Below are positions 1-9,352 of a stretch of DNA of 57,799 nucleotides, piece after piece (position 1 is the first letter of the stretch; each line of letters begins with the position of its first letter). The translations under genes were made by a program, and so were the position numbers. The notes beneath the pieces were generated by a model. That model was given only the letters and a program-made list of their open reading frames with translations. It was not told the DNA's origin and did not search any database. Source of the DNA: a virus; the IMG/VR virus record IMGVR_UViG_3300047560_001719, positions 1-57,799 of that record; one strand, 5' to 3'.

Positions 1-1311
1 GTAGTCTATATTCCTGAAGTTCCTAACCTGCTCTGCAGTTCAGATGGAAAGATATCTTTCCGTCAGATGGAAGATTACTTTGTAGGCATTTCGAAGATCG
101 TTTCTCAGCTCAAACTTCAGGCTAAGTTCATCAAGGACGAGTGCGCCAAAGAACTCATCGAAGCTATTAAGAAAATTGAAAAGCTGATCGACGATATCAC
201 TGGTATCCTCATGACTGATGTGATGAAGAAGATTAAGTCAAAAGAAGAGGAGTTGAAGTACAAGGTCCGTGAGTTCTTCAAAGAGATCGATGTCTGGTTT
301 CAGAAGAAGATCGTAGAAGCTTTGCTAAAGATCATTAAGATCCTAGGAATTCCTGATATCCTAGCGATGCCGATTCCCTTTATCAGCGCGGTTACGCTTG
401 CTGATGCTAATGGAAACCCCGTTCGTTATCAGCCAGTGATCAGAGACTTCTTTACAAAAGAAGGTAAAGTCAAGATCAAAGCAGCTATCGCAGAAGATAT
501 CGAATCGATCAAGAAGTTCTTCGGTGGTGACAAGTATGATGGTACACTTGGCATCAAGAGCCCAGAACATGAAGCTGAAGAGTTCTGGCAAAAGGCTATG
601 AGATGGATGAAGGAGATGCTGAGCGACTTCATCGGTAAGTGTATCAATGCTATGATCAAACTTCTCACAAAGATCCCGATCATCGGCCCGCTGATCAAGA
701 AGCTCGGTCTGTTCATCGATCCTACGAAGCCTATCAAAGAACAGCTCAAGAAGATGTACGAAGAGCTGAAAGCCAAGATCAAGAAAGCGAAAGAAGACGT
801 CTTATCGGGTAAAGCACTGAAGGATCTTGGAGAGAAGATCCTTCAAGAACTGATAGACTTTGTATTGAATCTGCCGATCCCGCTGTTCGGAACTCTCGGT
901 AAACTAATTGGGTTTGTAGAGAAAGAGAGAAAGAAGAAGGAAACTGTACACTCGAAAGTAGGGTTGTGGCATCGAATCGAAGATGCGTTCGAAGATGCCA
1001 TGGAAAAGATCAAGCGATTCTTTCAAGGTGAGTTCATTGGTAAGATCTATGACATCCTTCTAAAGGCACCAGGTTGGTTGCTGAAGCAGTTCCCTATCAT
1101 CGGTAAGATCATCAGAACTATTGAGTTGATCATCAATATCATTCGCGGCAAGGTTCCAGTTTGCTTTGTAATCAGTATCATCTTAAAACCAATCTTTGAT
1201 ATCCCTGAGCAGATCTTGAAGTTCCTTCCAGATTGCATCGAGATCAAGCGAACGAAGTACGGGTTAGAACCAAACCCTGCAGTATCTCCGGAGTGGGCGA
1301 GACCAGTATGA
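1..1311 (+). CDS. Partial unrecognised protein (5' end outside window), probably baseplate/tail associated
   Basis: The reading frame is open from base 1, so the gene starts upstream; the first ATG in the window (67) is internal. At least 436 residues are visible. The protein is rich in Lys, Glu and Ile and looks largely helical. Several hydrophobic segments share a Pro-Ile-Ile-Gly-like core (KIPIIGPLIKKLG near 680-720, NLPIPLFGTLGKLIG near 870-910, QFPIIGKIIRTI near 1085-1125), separated by charged amphipathic helices. I recognise no catalytic motif. It lies directly upstream of gp25 and gp6 and overlaps the next gene by ATGA, so a baseplate or tail role is inferred from position only. A membrane-interacting or tape-measure-like protein are alternatives. 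Confidence 0.7.
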   Translation, partial: VVYIPEVPNLLCSSDGKISFRQMEDYFVGISKIVSQLKLQAKFIKDECAKELIEAIKKIEKLIDDITGILMTDVMKKIKSKEEELKYKVREFFKEIDVWFQKKIVEALLKIIKILGIPDILAMPIPFISAVTLADANGNPVRYQPVIRDFFTKEGKVKIKAAIAEDIESIKKFFGGDKYDGTLGIKSPEHEAEEFWQKAMRWMKEMLSDFIGKCINAMIKLLTKIPIIGPLIKKLGLFIDPTKPIKEQLKKMYEELKAKIKKAKEDVLSGKALKDLGEKILQELIDFVLNLPIPLFGTLGKLIGFVEKERKKKETVHSKVGLWHRIEDAFEDAMEKIKRFFQGEFIGKIYDILLKAPGWLLKQFPIIGKIIRTIELIINIIRGKVPVCFVISIILKPIFDIPEQILKFLPDCIEIKRTKYGLEPNPAVSPEWARPV

Positions 1312-1763
1312 CAGATGATTACATGATCAATGAGAACGGGTTCTTCTTTACTGATATCAATGCTCCGAGTTTTCCGGACACATCTTATGGTGACTTAAGT
1401 CCTCCTGGAAATCCACCTACTACTCAACCGGAACCCGGAACGACTACTCTTACAGACGGAAAAGTAACGAAATACGAAGACGACGATATGATTATGGATC
1501 ACTTCACGTATGATGGAGAGAAGATGGTATCGTATCTCGAAACGAACAAGTCCACTGGTAAGATGATCTTGTTTACGGTCGTTCGTACACCGGGACCAAA
1601 GCTTGATCCAGTAGGGACCAACGAAGATTATCAAAACTTTGCAGATACTGGAACGGTTGGCAACTTAGCTGATGATATTCCGGATGCTGATATCGAAAAT
1701 TATGACTTTACAGAGACAGAGATTGCATCTATCGGTCCGCACGGCGAACTGATTCCAGCATAA
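1308..1763 (+). CDS. Hypothetical small acidic protein upstream of gp25
   Basis: This 151-residue protein starts at the ATG of an ATGA overlap with the preceding gene, which suggests translational coupling; an in-frame ATG at 1233 lies inside the upstream gene and is less likely. The N-terminal third is rich in Asp, Pro, Gly and Thr and probably disordered. The middle contains short beta-like stretches (KMILFTVVRTPGPKL). I do not recognise a family. Its place between an unknown tail gene and gp25 suggests a baseplate accessory protein. Confidence 0.65.
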   Translation: MTDDYMINENGFFFTDINAPSFPDTSYGDLSPPGNPPTTQPEPGTTTLTDGKVTKYEDDDMIMDHFTYDGEKMVSYLETNKSTGKMILFTVVRTPGPKLDPVGTNEDYQNFADTGTVGNLADDIPDADIENYDFTETEIASIGPHGELIPA

Positions 1764-1766
1764 ATA
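1759..1766 (+). promoter_or_regulatory. T4-type late promoter (CATAAATA) before gp25
   Basis: CATAAATA fits the NATAAATA late-promoter consensus of T4-like phages and lies 20 bases before the gp25 start. The stop codon of the upstream gene (TAA, 1761-1763) is embedded in the octamer. Confidence 0.7.
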
Positions 1767-1785
1767 AAATAAAAGCAGGGTATCC

Positions 1786-2214
1786 ATGACAGACAGAATA
1801 GACGCTCTTACGACTCGGAAAACAGTACAAAAAGATCCGGTCTTTACAGATTTTTATAACAACTTTAACGTGCATCCGCAGACCAAAAACCTTGTTCTTC
1901 ACACAGACGAACAAGCGGTAAGAAGATCGCTGCGTAATATTTTGTCGACCAACAAAAAAGAAAGACTCTTTAATCCGGATTTTGGTAGCGGATTAAGAAG
2001 ATTTTTGTTCGAAGATATTTCTGTACTTACAACTGATCTCATGAAAGATGCTATTCAGGATGCTATCAAGAAGTATGAACCACGAGTAAGAGTAACAGAC
2101 GTGTTGATTATTACCAATGAGTTCGCTCATTCGTACGATGTATCAGTCTATTACGAGATCATAAATAATATTAATCCTCAAACACTTCAATTAACCCTTT
2201 ATAGAGTAAGATAA
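1786..2214 (+). CDS. 25: gp25-like baseplate wedge protein (GPW/gp25 family)
   Basis: The product has 142 residues; T4 gp25 has 132. The family signature is visible: an N-terminal stretch with a LHTDEQAVRRSLRNIL helix, then the strand/turn RLFNPDFGSGLRRFLFED, then a helix ending in KKYEPRVRV and C-terminal beta strands. gp25 is a conserved wedge component that links the inner baseplate to the first sheath ring. It is preceded by a late promoter and overlaps gp6 by one base (TAATG), as expected for a baseplate operon. Confidence 0.92.
   Translation: MTDRIDALTTRKTVQKDPVFTDFYNNFNVHPQTKNLVLHTDEQAVRRSLRNILSTNKKERLFNPDFGSGLRRFLFEDISVLTTDLMKDAIQDAIKKYEPRVRVTDVLIITNEFAHSYDVSVYYEIINNINPQTLQLTLYRVR
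2160..2167 (+). promoter_or_regulatory. Possible internal late promoter (CATAAATA) before gp6
   Basis: A perfect NATAAATA octamer lies inside the end of gp25, 46 bases upstream of the gp6 ATG. It encodes Ile-Ile-Asn residues of gp25, so it could be chance; its spacing is suitable for a promoter. Confidence 0.35.
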
Positions 2215-4091
2215 TGGCAGATTCCAGCATAGTCCTTACACAACTAGACTTCGATTCCTATAAGGACTCGCTCAAGACCTTCTTGAAATCTCAAGATCGA
2301 TTCAAGGACTATGACTTCGAAGCAAGTAACATGTCAGTGTTGCTCGATCTGTTGTCATACAACACATATCAGAACGCGTTCTATCTGAACATGGTCAGCA
2401 ACGAGATGTTCCTTGACTCAGCCAAAATGCGTGACAGCGTTATCTCGCATGCCAAGGAACTGAATTATCTTCCGCGTTCTTTCCGTTCTTCAAAAGCTGT
2501 GATCAAACTCACTATCACTTCAGCTGACTCAGCCAAGAGATCCATCGTGGTTCCAAAAGGAACCATCTTTAGCACAAGAATAGACGACTCTACCTATAAC
2601 TTTAGCACGGTAGAAAACATCGTTATCACGAATCGTTCACCTTCTGGTTCGAACTTCATTTATACTAGCGATGCTATCGATATCTACGAGGGAAGCTACC
2701 TAAGCGATACTTACAACGTCAACTATAATAATCCGCTAGTATTCAAGATCAGCAACAAAAGAGTCGACCTTGAAAGTCTGCTCGTAACCGTATTCGAAGA
2801 CAACGGCACGACCACTCATACTTACACTCGCGCGACTTCTCTGTTCGGACATGATCTGAACTCGAAGGTATTCTTCCTACAACCAGGAATTGGTGATACT
2901 TACGAAGTAGTGTTCGGAGATGGAGTCGTAGGTCGTAAGCCAAAAAACAACTCGGTTGTGATCATGGAATATCGCTCGTGCGCTGGTGAACTTCCAAACG
3001 GTGCATATCGCTTTCTGAATACTGCTCGTATCGATAACGAATCGAACATCGCTATTGAAGTCATAAGCGCTGCCGCAGACGGTGCGGTTGCCGAAGACAT
3101 GAACTCGATTAAGTACAACGCTCCTCGTGCTTTCACTACACAAGAACGTGCTGTCACTTCAGAAGATTACGAGAACCTACTCAAAGCAAATTTCCCTGAG
3201 ATCAACGCTGTCGTAGCATACGGTGGTGAAGAAGCTACTCCTCCGCAGTATGGCAGAATCTTCTTGTCGATCGATCTTCAAGACGTAGACGGTCTACCAA
3301 AGATCAAAGAGAACGAGTACAAGAGATTCCTTCGTTCACGTTCTTCTGTGGCTATCGAACCGCTTTTCGTATCTCCCGACTACACATATCTGTACGTCAA
3401 GACAAACATCAAGTACAACATCAACAGAACTGGTCTGAACCCAGAAGATATTCGTACTTACGTTATCGATGCTATCTTAAACTACGCTTCTGCTAACCTG
3501 AACAACTTCGGTCGTACTCTACGTTACTCGCGTTTCGTTCGTAACATCGACACTGCTGAGAACAGTATCATCAGCAACGAGACAGAGATCGAGCTAGTCA
3601 AGTATCTCACACCGATCTTGAGTACTACAGTGACAGGCACCTCTACTGCTACTTCTGGTTCTCTTGTAGCATTGGCTTCTTCAGGTGTAACTACATCTGG
3701 CCAGAACGTAACGATCGACTTTAAGAATCCTCTGCGTGACGATATTCCTGGAAAAGGAACAGAACACGTCATCGGAGATATTCATATCGTGAGCTCTTCG
3801 AACTTTACTTACAACGGGTTACCTAACTGCCGTCTCGAAGACGACGGTGATGGCATCATGAGAATCGTAAACAGTCAAGGCACTCAGCATAGAACTATCA
3901 CTAATATTGGTACAGTCGATTATAGTACTGGTATTGTCAATATCACTAACTTCAATATCACCAATTTTGTCGGTACATCTCTCAAGATCTATGCCAAACC
4001 GCGTACTCTGGACATCACGTCGTCCCAGAACGTCATACTAAATATCCTTGAAAACGACGTCGACGTCACAATCGAACAGATCAGAGAATAA
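2214..4091 (+). CDS. 6: gp6-like baseplate wedge protein
   Basis: This 625-residue protein is close to T4 gp6 (660) in length. The N-terminus, with LDFDSYKDSLKTFLKSQ followed by a DLLSYNTYQNAFYLNMVSNE helix and a KELNYLPRSFRSS segment, is the typical gp6/baseplate J-like opening. A central part with EVVFGDGVVGRKP and a later PRAFTTQERAVTSEDY segment are also characteristic. gp6 forms the ring-connecting dimers of the wedge. It starts by TAATG overlap with gp25 and ends by TAATG overlap with the gp7-like gene. Confidence 0.92.
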   Translation: MADSSIVLTQLDFDSYKDSLKTFLKSQDRFKDYDFEASNMSVLLDLLSYNTYQNAFYLNMVSNEMFLDSAKMRDSVISHAKELNYLPRSFRSSKAVIKLTITSADSAKRSIVVPKGTIFSTRIDDSTYNFSTVENIVITNRSPSGSNFIYTSDAIDIYEGSYLSDTYNVNYNNPLVFKISNKRVDLESLLVTVFEDNGTTTHTYTRATSLFGHDLNSKVFFLQPGIGDTYEVVFGDGVVGRKPKNNSVVIMEYRSCAGELPNGAYRFLNTARIDNESNIAIEVISAAADGAVAEDMNSIKYNAPRAFTTQERAVTSEDYENLLKANFPEINAVVAYGGEEATPPQYGRIFLSIDLQDVDGLPKIKENEYKRFLRSRSSVAIEPLFVSPDYTYLYVKTNIKYNINRTGLNPEDIRTYVIDAILNYASANLNNFGRTLRYSRFVRNIDTAENSIISNETEIELVKYLTPILSTTVTGTSTATSGSLVALASSGVTTSGQNVTIDFKNPLRDDIPGKGTEHVIGDIHIVSSSNFTYNGLPNCRLEDDGDGIMRIVNSQGTQHRTITNIGTVDYSTGIVNITNFNITNFVGTSLKIYAKPRTLDITSSQNVILNILENDVDVTIEQIRE

Positions 4092-7000
4092 TGAAGAACA
4101 TCGAAAAGAGAATCTCTCCGTTAATCGAAAGTCAGTTCCCTTCTTTTTATCAAGAAGAGGGAGAGAACTTCATTGCGTTCGTGAAAGCATACTACGAGTG
4201 GCTAGAAAATACTAATAATCCTCTCTACCATACTCGTCGTCTTCCGAACTATCGTGATATCGATGAGACGACTGACGACTTCATCGTTCACTTCAAAGAA
4301 AAGTATCTGAAGAACATTCAGTTCGATACTGCTACCAACAAGAAACTACTCGTCAAGAACTCGCTCGACCTGTATCGTTCGAAGGGTACAGAGCAATCGA
4401 TCGACCTGTTCTTTAAACTTGTATACGGTACATCTGCAGAAGTTCGTTATCCTGCTGATAAAATCTTTCGTCTGTCAGACGGGATCTACGAGCGTCCAGA
4501 ATACCTCGAGATCGGATACTCGATCTACAACATCGACTACGTCGGTAAGCAGATCGTCGGTCAGCTTTCTGGTGCCAAGGCATTCGTCGAGAAGTACATT
4601 CGCCGTCGCGCTGGTAAAGGCTATGTCAATCTTCTGTACATCTCTGGTCGAGAAGGTGAGTTTCAAAACGGTGAAGTTATCGGTCTGAACGTAAACAATC
4701 AACCAGTCTTTAACATCAAGAAAAGATCAAAGCTCGTAGGTTCTGTCAAGCGTGTAACAGTTCAGACTCGCGGCCGTGATTTCAACGTAGGTGATATCGT
4801 AAAGTTTGTTAACAGCGACAGAGGTCTAGGTGGACTGGCACGAGTCGAATCGATCGACTCAGAAGCAGGTCTTGTCGACTTCATCTTCGTCGACGGCGGT
4901 TACGGATATACTCTCAACTCTGAATCGATCATCTCTGAAAAAGTATTGAACCTTGACTACGTCACTGCAGACTACACGAGCGGGCAATACTATCGCCTGT
5001 TCGAGAGAGGTATTCAGCCGGTAGTCAACATCGGTTACAGCACTGCTACTTCGAACGTATCTGTCGGTAATACAGTCTATCGTTATGCTGCCAACGGGCA
5101 ACTCGCTGCCGAAGGTAGAGTTCTCGAAGTATCTGCTTCTTCGAATACAAACGGTTACATTTCTGTTTCTCATACTGCAGGTGTCTTCGTACCCAACGCT
5201 ACTTACGGTACGGCTAGCAACGTCATCACTTTCAAAGCTGAGACGGTAGAAGATAAGTCGATGTCGGGCAAGTTCATGAACACGCCGACCGACTACTTCG
5301 TAACCATCACGTCTCCATCACAGCCTTTCATGGTAGGCGATGTGATCATGCAGGTGAACAGCTCTGCTGCCATCGGTACTGCCACGGTAGCCAATGTCGT
5401 GGTAGTAGGAGACGGTACTATTCTGTCTGTGACAGATGCTCGCGGTGTATTCAAAAACAGTAAGAGAATGGCTGACTGGGACTATAAGGTCGGTTCGGGA
5501 ACTATTACATCGTCGAACACAAGCAACGTGGTAACGGGTACATCTACATCTTTTAGCAACAACTACCTGAACGCTACTCTCTACACTACAGGAAACGTTG
5601 TAGTAGGAAACGTGGCCACAGTAATCAACTCAACGTCTCTGACTCTTTCATCGAACGCTGCCGTAAGCGTCTCGACCAACGCTCATAGTTACGGTCTGAC
5701 TTATCGTATTGTTAATCAAAACAATACTCAGATCTATGCAAACGTCAGCCACGTTAACCTCGATGCTGGTCTGTACGACATCAAGAAACAAGTACATACT
5801 ATTCAGTTCAACAGCTGTTCATCGAACAACGTCACGTTCGCGAACAACATCTATATCTACAATACTTCTGGAAACCTTGTTTCAGAAGGTCAGGTCATCA
5901 CTGTCAACTACAGTGCCGCTTCGAATAGCGGAAACCTAACGTTCGTATCTCGTAAGGGTTACTGGAACGAGACGGACACAGTATACACTGCATCGAATGC
6001 CGTCAACTTTAAGATCGTTTCATACTCTCTCGATATTGAGGGTGGAGACTACGTCAGATCGTATCCAGCTCGAATCATCGCTCCTCTATCTAACACTGGA
6101 GCTAATATAGCTTCTATTAGTTATGGATCTGGTGCAGGGTTTGGTGTAGGGACGATCGGCGAAACAGAAGTAATCTTTGTTGGTACAGACATTGTTTCGG
6201 CCAACAGCCAAGACACACTCGACTATAGCAGAAAGCAACTATCTGTTACATCTAACTCGGGTTTTGCTGTAGGTCAAAGAGTTTATCAACAAGTTCGAAA
6301 GAGCTCATTTAACCCTTCGACTGCAGTCAACGCTACGAGCGGGTTTATCACCATCACGAACGCCAACACTTACTACATTGCTGGTGATCAGGTAACATAT
6401 GAAGTTGCTGCAGGTAACACAGCTGTCACCACTCTCGAGAGTGGAAAAACATATCATGTCGTGTTCTCAAATACATCTGGTCTGATACTGTCTCAGACTG
6501 CCAACAAGTACGTGCATATCAACAGCACAAGTTATCCTGGTGAAACGTTTGCTAACACGTCATTTAATGTTCCTGCTTTCGCGGCTACACGAGCGAACCA
6601 AACTGGACATTACATCTATAAGAAAGCATATGGAACAGTATACGATGTTGCAGGAACTACTCTGAAGATCAAAGATCCGATCAGAAGTTTTGGTTTCACT
6701 AATACATCTTCGACTCCGTCAAACAGTAATATAATTGTCTATAGTAATACTCTCGTAAACACGGCTATTACAGCAGTGTCTACTCTGGCTACTCTTACTC
6801 AAGCCAATCAGGTATTTGCATCTGAACTGATCTCGAGTGACGCTTATGGTTTTCCGAAGAATCCAGAAGGCAACTTCCTGGATAATCTCTATGCATGTCT
6901 GACGTTCGGTAGATTTGAGATTGGTATCATCGGTTCTCTCAATCAAGTCAACCCAGGTACAGACTACAACATCGACCCGTTCGTGTTGGCCTATCAGCCT

Positions 7001-9352
7001 TATATCTCGGCATTCGATCGAAAAGATCTTGTGATCTCTTACGAGAACGCTACGCGTAATTTCGTTACAGGTGAAATCGTTAATCAGTCACAAGCAAACC
7101 TAAAGTTCTACGATCTGAAGGTTTCTTCTGGTGCATACAGCAACACATACGATGCCAAGACTTTCACAGTTCAGACTCAGTACGAAGTCAACAGCACATC
7201 GAACGCTATCTTCTATCGTAACATCACCTCGACGTTTAATCCAACCGACGAAGTCAACTCTAACACAGACTTTATTACGATCACCGGTAACGAGTTTGCA
7301 GCTAACGATCTCGTTCGTTACTTCACCGATACTGGCAACACCGCTGTCACTGGCATGTCGAACAACTCTTACTACTACATCTTGTCATCGAACTCGACTG
7401 GCGTGATCCTTACTACTGATGCAGGTAACACTGCAGCCAAGGTCAACATCACTCAGAGCTCGAACGTTGCAGAGTTCAACTCAAATACGAGTGTGGACAA
7501 CAGTAACAACTTTATCTCGATCGCATCGGCAAACAGTCTGTTCGCGAACGGATCTCAGGTACGTTACGTAGTAACTCCTGGAACTACTGCTCTTTCTGGT
7601 CTGACTGAAGAATCTCTGTATTACGTTCGTTACGCTAACAGCACTGGCTTAGCTCTTTCTACGACAGCAAGCGGATCGAACGTCGACATCACTGCTCTGG
7701 CTCCTGGTGCAAACGGTCACTTCCTAAGATACTATAACCCTGATATTTCTGGACATCAACTCCGTAGCTATACCAACGAGTTTGCAAACGGACAGATCGT
7801 TCAGTATAGAATCCCGACAGGAAACACTGCTATCGGCGGGTTGACAGCAAACGCCACGTACTACGTCGTAGAAGCTAACACAGTGGCGTTTAAGCTTTCA
7901 TCGACTCTTGGTGGTACATCGATCAACATCACAGCCAACTCGACGGGCGGCGAATCGCATACTATCGCCACTCTTCCTGGTTATCTTCCAAAGGATCGTC
8001 TGTTCCAGAACGTAGGCGGTAACATCGTCAACGCCACGGTCTCTTCGATCTTCTCGAATACTACAGGAGACTACGTTCGAATCACAGCAAACACCGCGGC
8101 CATTACGAACAACGCTATCATCTATTCTTACACTGTTCCAACTGCCAACGGTCTGATCTCAAGCGTATCGCTGTTCGAGATCGTTTCGACTGCCAAGGCG
8201 ATCGTCAAGTCAAGTAATGGTACTCATATCTTCGCGAAGAGAATCACCTTCGAGAATACATGGCAAGCAAACGGAACTATGATAGGTGAAGTCAGCGGTG
8301 CAGAAGCAGACGTGACGGGTGTGACAGAAGACGATTCGGTCTTGTACCCAATCGGCCTCAATGCAGATATCACTGCAAACGTTGTGACGGCAAACGGAGA
8401 AGTTACATCTCTACAAGTTATCGACTCTGGATTCGCTTACTCGAACTCTGAGATCGTTGACTTCGTGTCAGAAGATAATCTTCGTGCTGGTACGGCGAAG
8501 ATGATCCTTGATGGTCATGGTATCGGTAAAGGTTACTATCGCAGCTCGAAGGGATTCTTGTCTGACGATATCTACGTCCACGACGGTGACTACTACCAAG
8601 AATACTCTTACGAGATCCTATCGAAGATCTCGGTAGATAGATATGCAGACATGTTCAAGAAGGTCATGCACATGGCCGGAACGAAGTTCTTCGGCTCTGC
8701 ACAGGTAATCGAAGAGTCGAACGTCGCGCTCTCTGTCTCGAGCATCTCGACTGGTCAAGAAGTACAGTTCAATTCAGTAGACGACGTCTCGACCGTCAAC
8801 GATACTATTCAGACAGACATCGAAGATGCGCAGTATACCTTCCAAGTGAAGGATGTGAACAATGATACAGACTTTATATCACTCACGGTTAATCCCTATT
8901 ATAACAGTCAGGTATATAATGTACATGATTATTTACAGTATACTACGCTAGAAACGCAAACTATTCCTACTGGCGATGGAAGTTCTGGTTTGTCGAACAA
9001 TAGTTATTACTACGTGGTGTTTGCTAACACGACCGGCATCAAGATCTCCGAGACAAGAGGAGGAGATGCTCTTAACCTGAACACCGCCGCGATTAGTAAT
9101 ACTCTTGCTCTTCATAATCTTACGAGAGTCATCAACCCGTTTGCAAACGGCGATCTTGTACTGTACACGACTTCGAACACTGTGGTTCAGGGTTTGACGA
9201 ATGCCACTTCATACTACGTGGTTAACACGACTCCGAATACGGTAAAACTATCGTTGACAGCCAACGGAAGTCCTATAAATATAACAGCGAATGGTAGCAT
9301 CAGCGGTAGCGCGACTGCTGGTCACTTCTTGACAAAGACGGTAGAGGAATAA
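4091..9352 (+). CDS. 7: gp7-like giant baseplate wedge protein with repeated beta domains
   Basis: The product has 1753 residues against 1032 for T4 gp7. The first 150 residues (ISPLIESQFPSFYQEEG, then AYYEWLE, RDIDETTDDF and DLYRSKGTEQSIDLFFKL) match the N-terminal region of proteins annotated as gp7/wedge initiator in marine T4-like phages. The rest is beta-rich. About six copies of a module with the pattern FANGDxVxY, a short GL turn, YYVxxANTxGxxLS and a final NIT strand lie at roughly 6302-6540, 7230-7470, 7467-7730, 7759-7970, 8854-9120 and 9121-9330. A second domain type (start GSGTITSS, near 5491-5710) recurs in neighbouring proteins. The C-terminal half alternates modules with short gp7-like segments (for example around 8450-8760). 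Assignment as gp7 rests on the N-terminus and on position between gp6 and gp8. Confidence 0.8.
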   Translation: MKNIEKRISPLIESQFPSFYQEEGENFIAFVKAYYEWLENTNNPLYHTRRLPNYRDIDETTDDFIVHFKEKYLKNIQFDTATNKKLLVKNSLDLYRSKGTEQSIDLFFKLVYGTSAEVRYPADKIFRLSDGIYERPEYLEIGYSIYNIDYVGKQIVGQLSGAKAFVEKYIRRRAGKGYVNLLYISGREGEFQNGEVIGLNVNNQPVFNIKKRSKLVGSVKRVTVQTRGRDFNVGDIVKFVNSDRGLGGLARVESIDSEAGLVDFIFVDGGYGYTLNSESIISEKVLNLDYVTADYTSGQYYRLFERGIQPVVNIGYSTATSNVSVGNTVYRYAANGQLAAEGRVLEVSASSNTNGYISVSHTAGVFVPNATYGTASNVITFKAETVEDKSMSGKFMNTPTDYFVTITSPSQPFMVGDVIMQVNSSAAIGTATVANVVVVGDGTILSVTDARGVFKNSKRMADWDYKVGSGTITSSNTSNVVTGTSTSFSNNYLNATLYTTGNVVVGNVATVINSTSLTLSSNAAVSVSTNAHSYGLTYRIVNQNNTQIYANVSHVNLDAGLYDIKKQVHTIQFNSCSSNNVTFANNIYIYNTSGNLVSEGQVITVNYSAASNSGNLTFVSRKGYWNETDTVYTASNAVNFKIVSYSLDIEGGDYVRSYPARIIAPLSNTGANIASISYGSGAGFGVGTIGETEVIFVGTDIVSANSQDTLDYSRKQLSVTSNSGFAVGQRVYQQVRKSSFNPSTAVNATSGFITITNANTYYIAGDQVTYEVAAGNTAVTTLESGKTYHVVFSNTSGLILSQTANKYVHINSTSYPGETFANTSFNVPAFAATRANQTGHYIYKKAYGTVYDVAGTTLKIKDPIRSFGFTNTSSTPSNSNIIVYSNTLVNTAITAVSTLATLTQANQVFASELISSDAYGFPKNPEGNFLDNLYACLTFGRFEIGIIGSLNQVNPGTDYNIDPFVLAYQPYISAFDRKDLVISYENATRNFVTGEIVNQSQANLKFYDLKVSSGAYSNTYDAKTFTVQTQYEVNSTSNAIFYRNITSTFNPTDEVNSNTDFITITGNEFAANDLVRYFTDTGNTAVTGMSNNSYYYILSSNSTGVILTTDAGNTAAKVNITQSSNVAEFNSNTSVDNSNNFISIASANSLFANGSQVRYVVTPGTTALSGLTEESLYYVRYANSTGLALSTTASGSNVDITALAPGANGHFLRYYNPDISGHQLRSYTNEFANGQIVQYRIPTGNTAIGGLTANATYYVVEANTVAFKLSSTLGGTSINITANSTGGESHTIATLPGYLPKDRLFQNVGGNIVNATVSSIFSNTTGDYVRITANTAAITNNAIIYSYTVPTANGLISSVSLFEIVSTAKAIVKSSNGTHIFAKRITFENTWQANGTMIGEVSGAEADVTGVTEDDSVLYPIGLNADITANVVTANGEVTSLQVIDSGFAYSNSEIVDFVSEDNLRAGTAKMILDGHGIGKGYYRSSKGFLSDDIYVHDGDYYQEYSYEILSKISVDRYADMFKKVMHMAGTKFFGSAQVIEESNVALSVSSISTGQEVQFNSVDDVSTVNDTIQTDIEDAQYTFQVKDVNNDTDFISLTVNPYYNSQVYNVHDYLQYTTLETQTIPTGDGSSGLSNNSYYYVVFANTTGIKISETRGGDALNLNTAAISNTLALHNLTRVINPFANGDLVLYTTSNTVVQGLTNATSYYVVNTTPNTVKLSLTANGSPINITANGSISGSATAGHFLTKTVEE

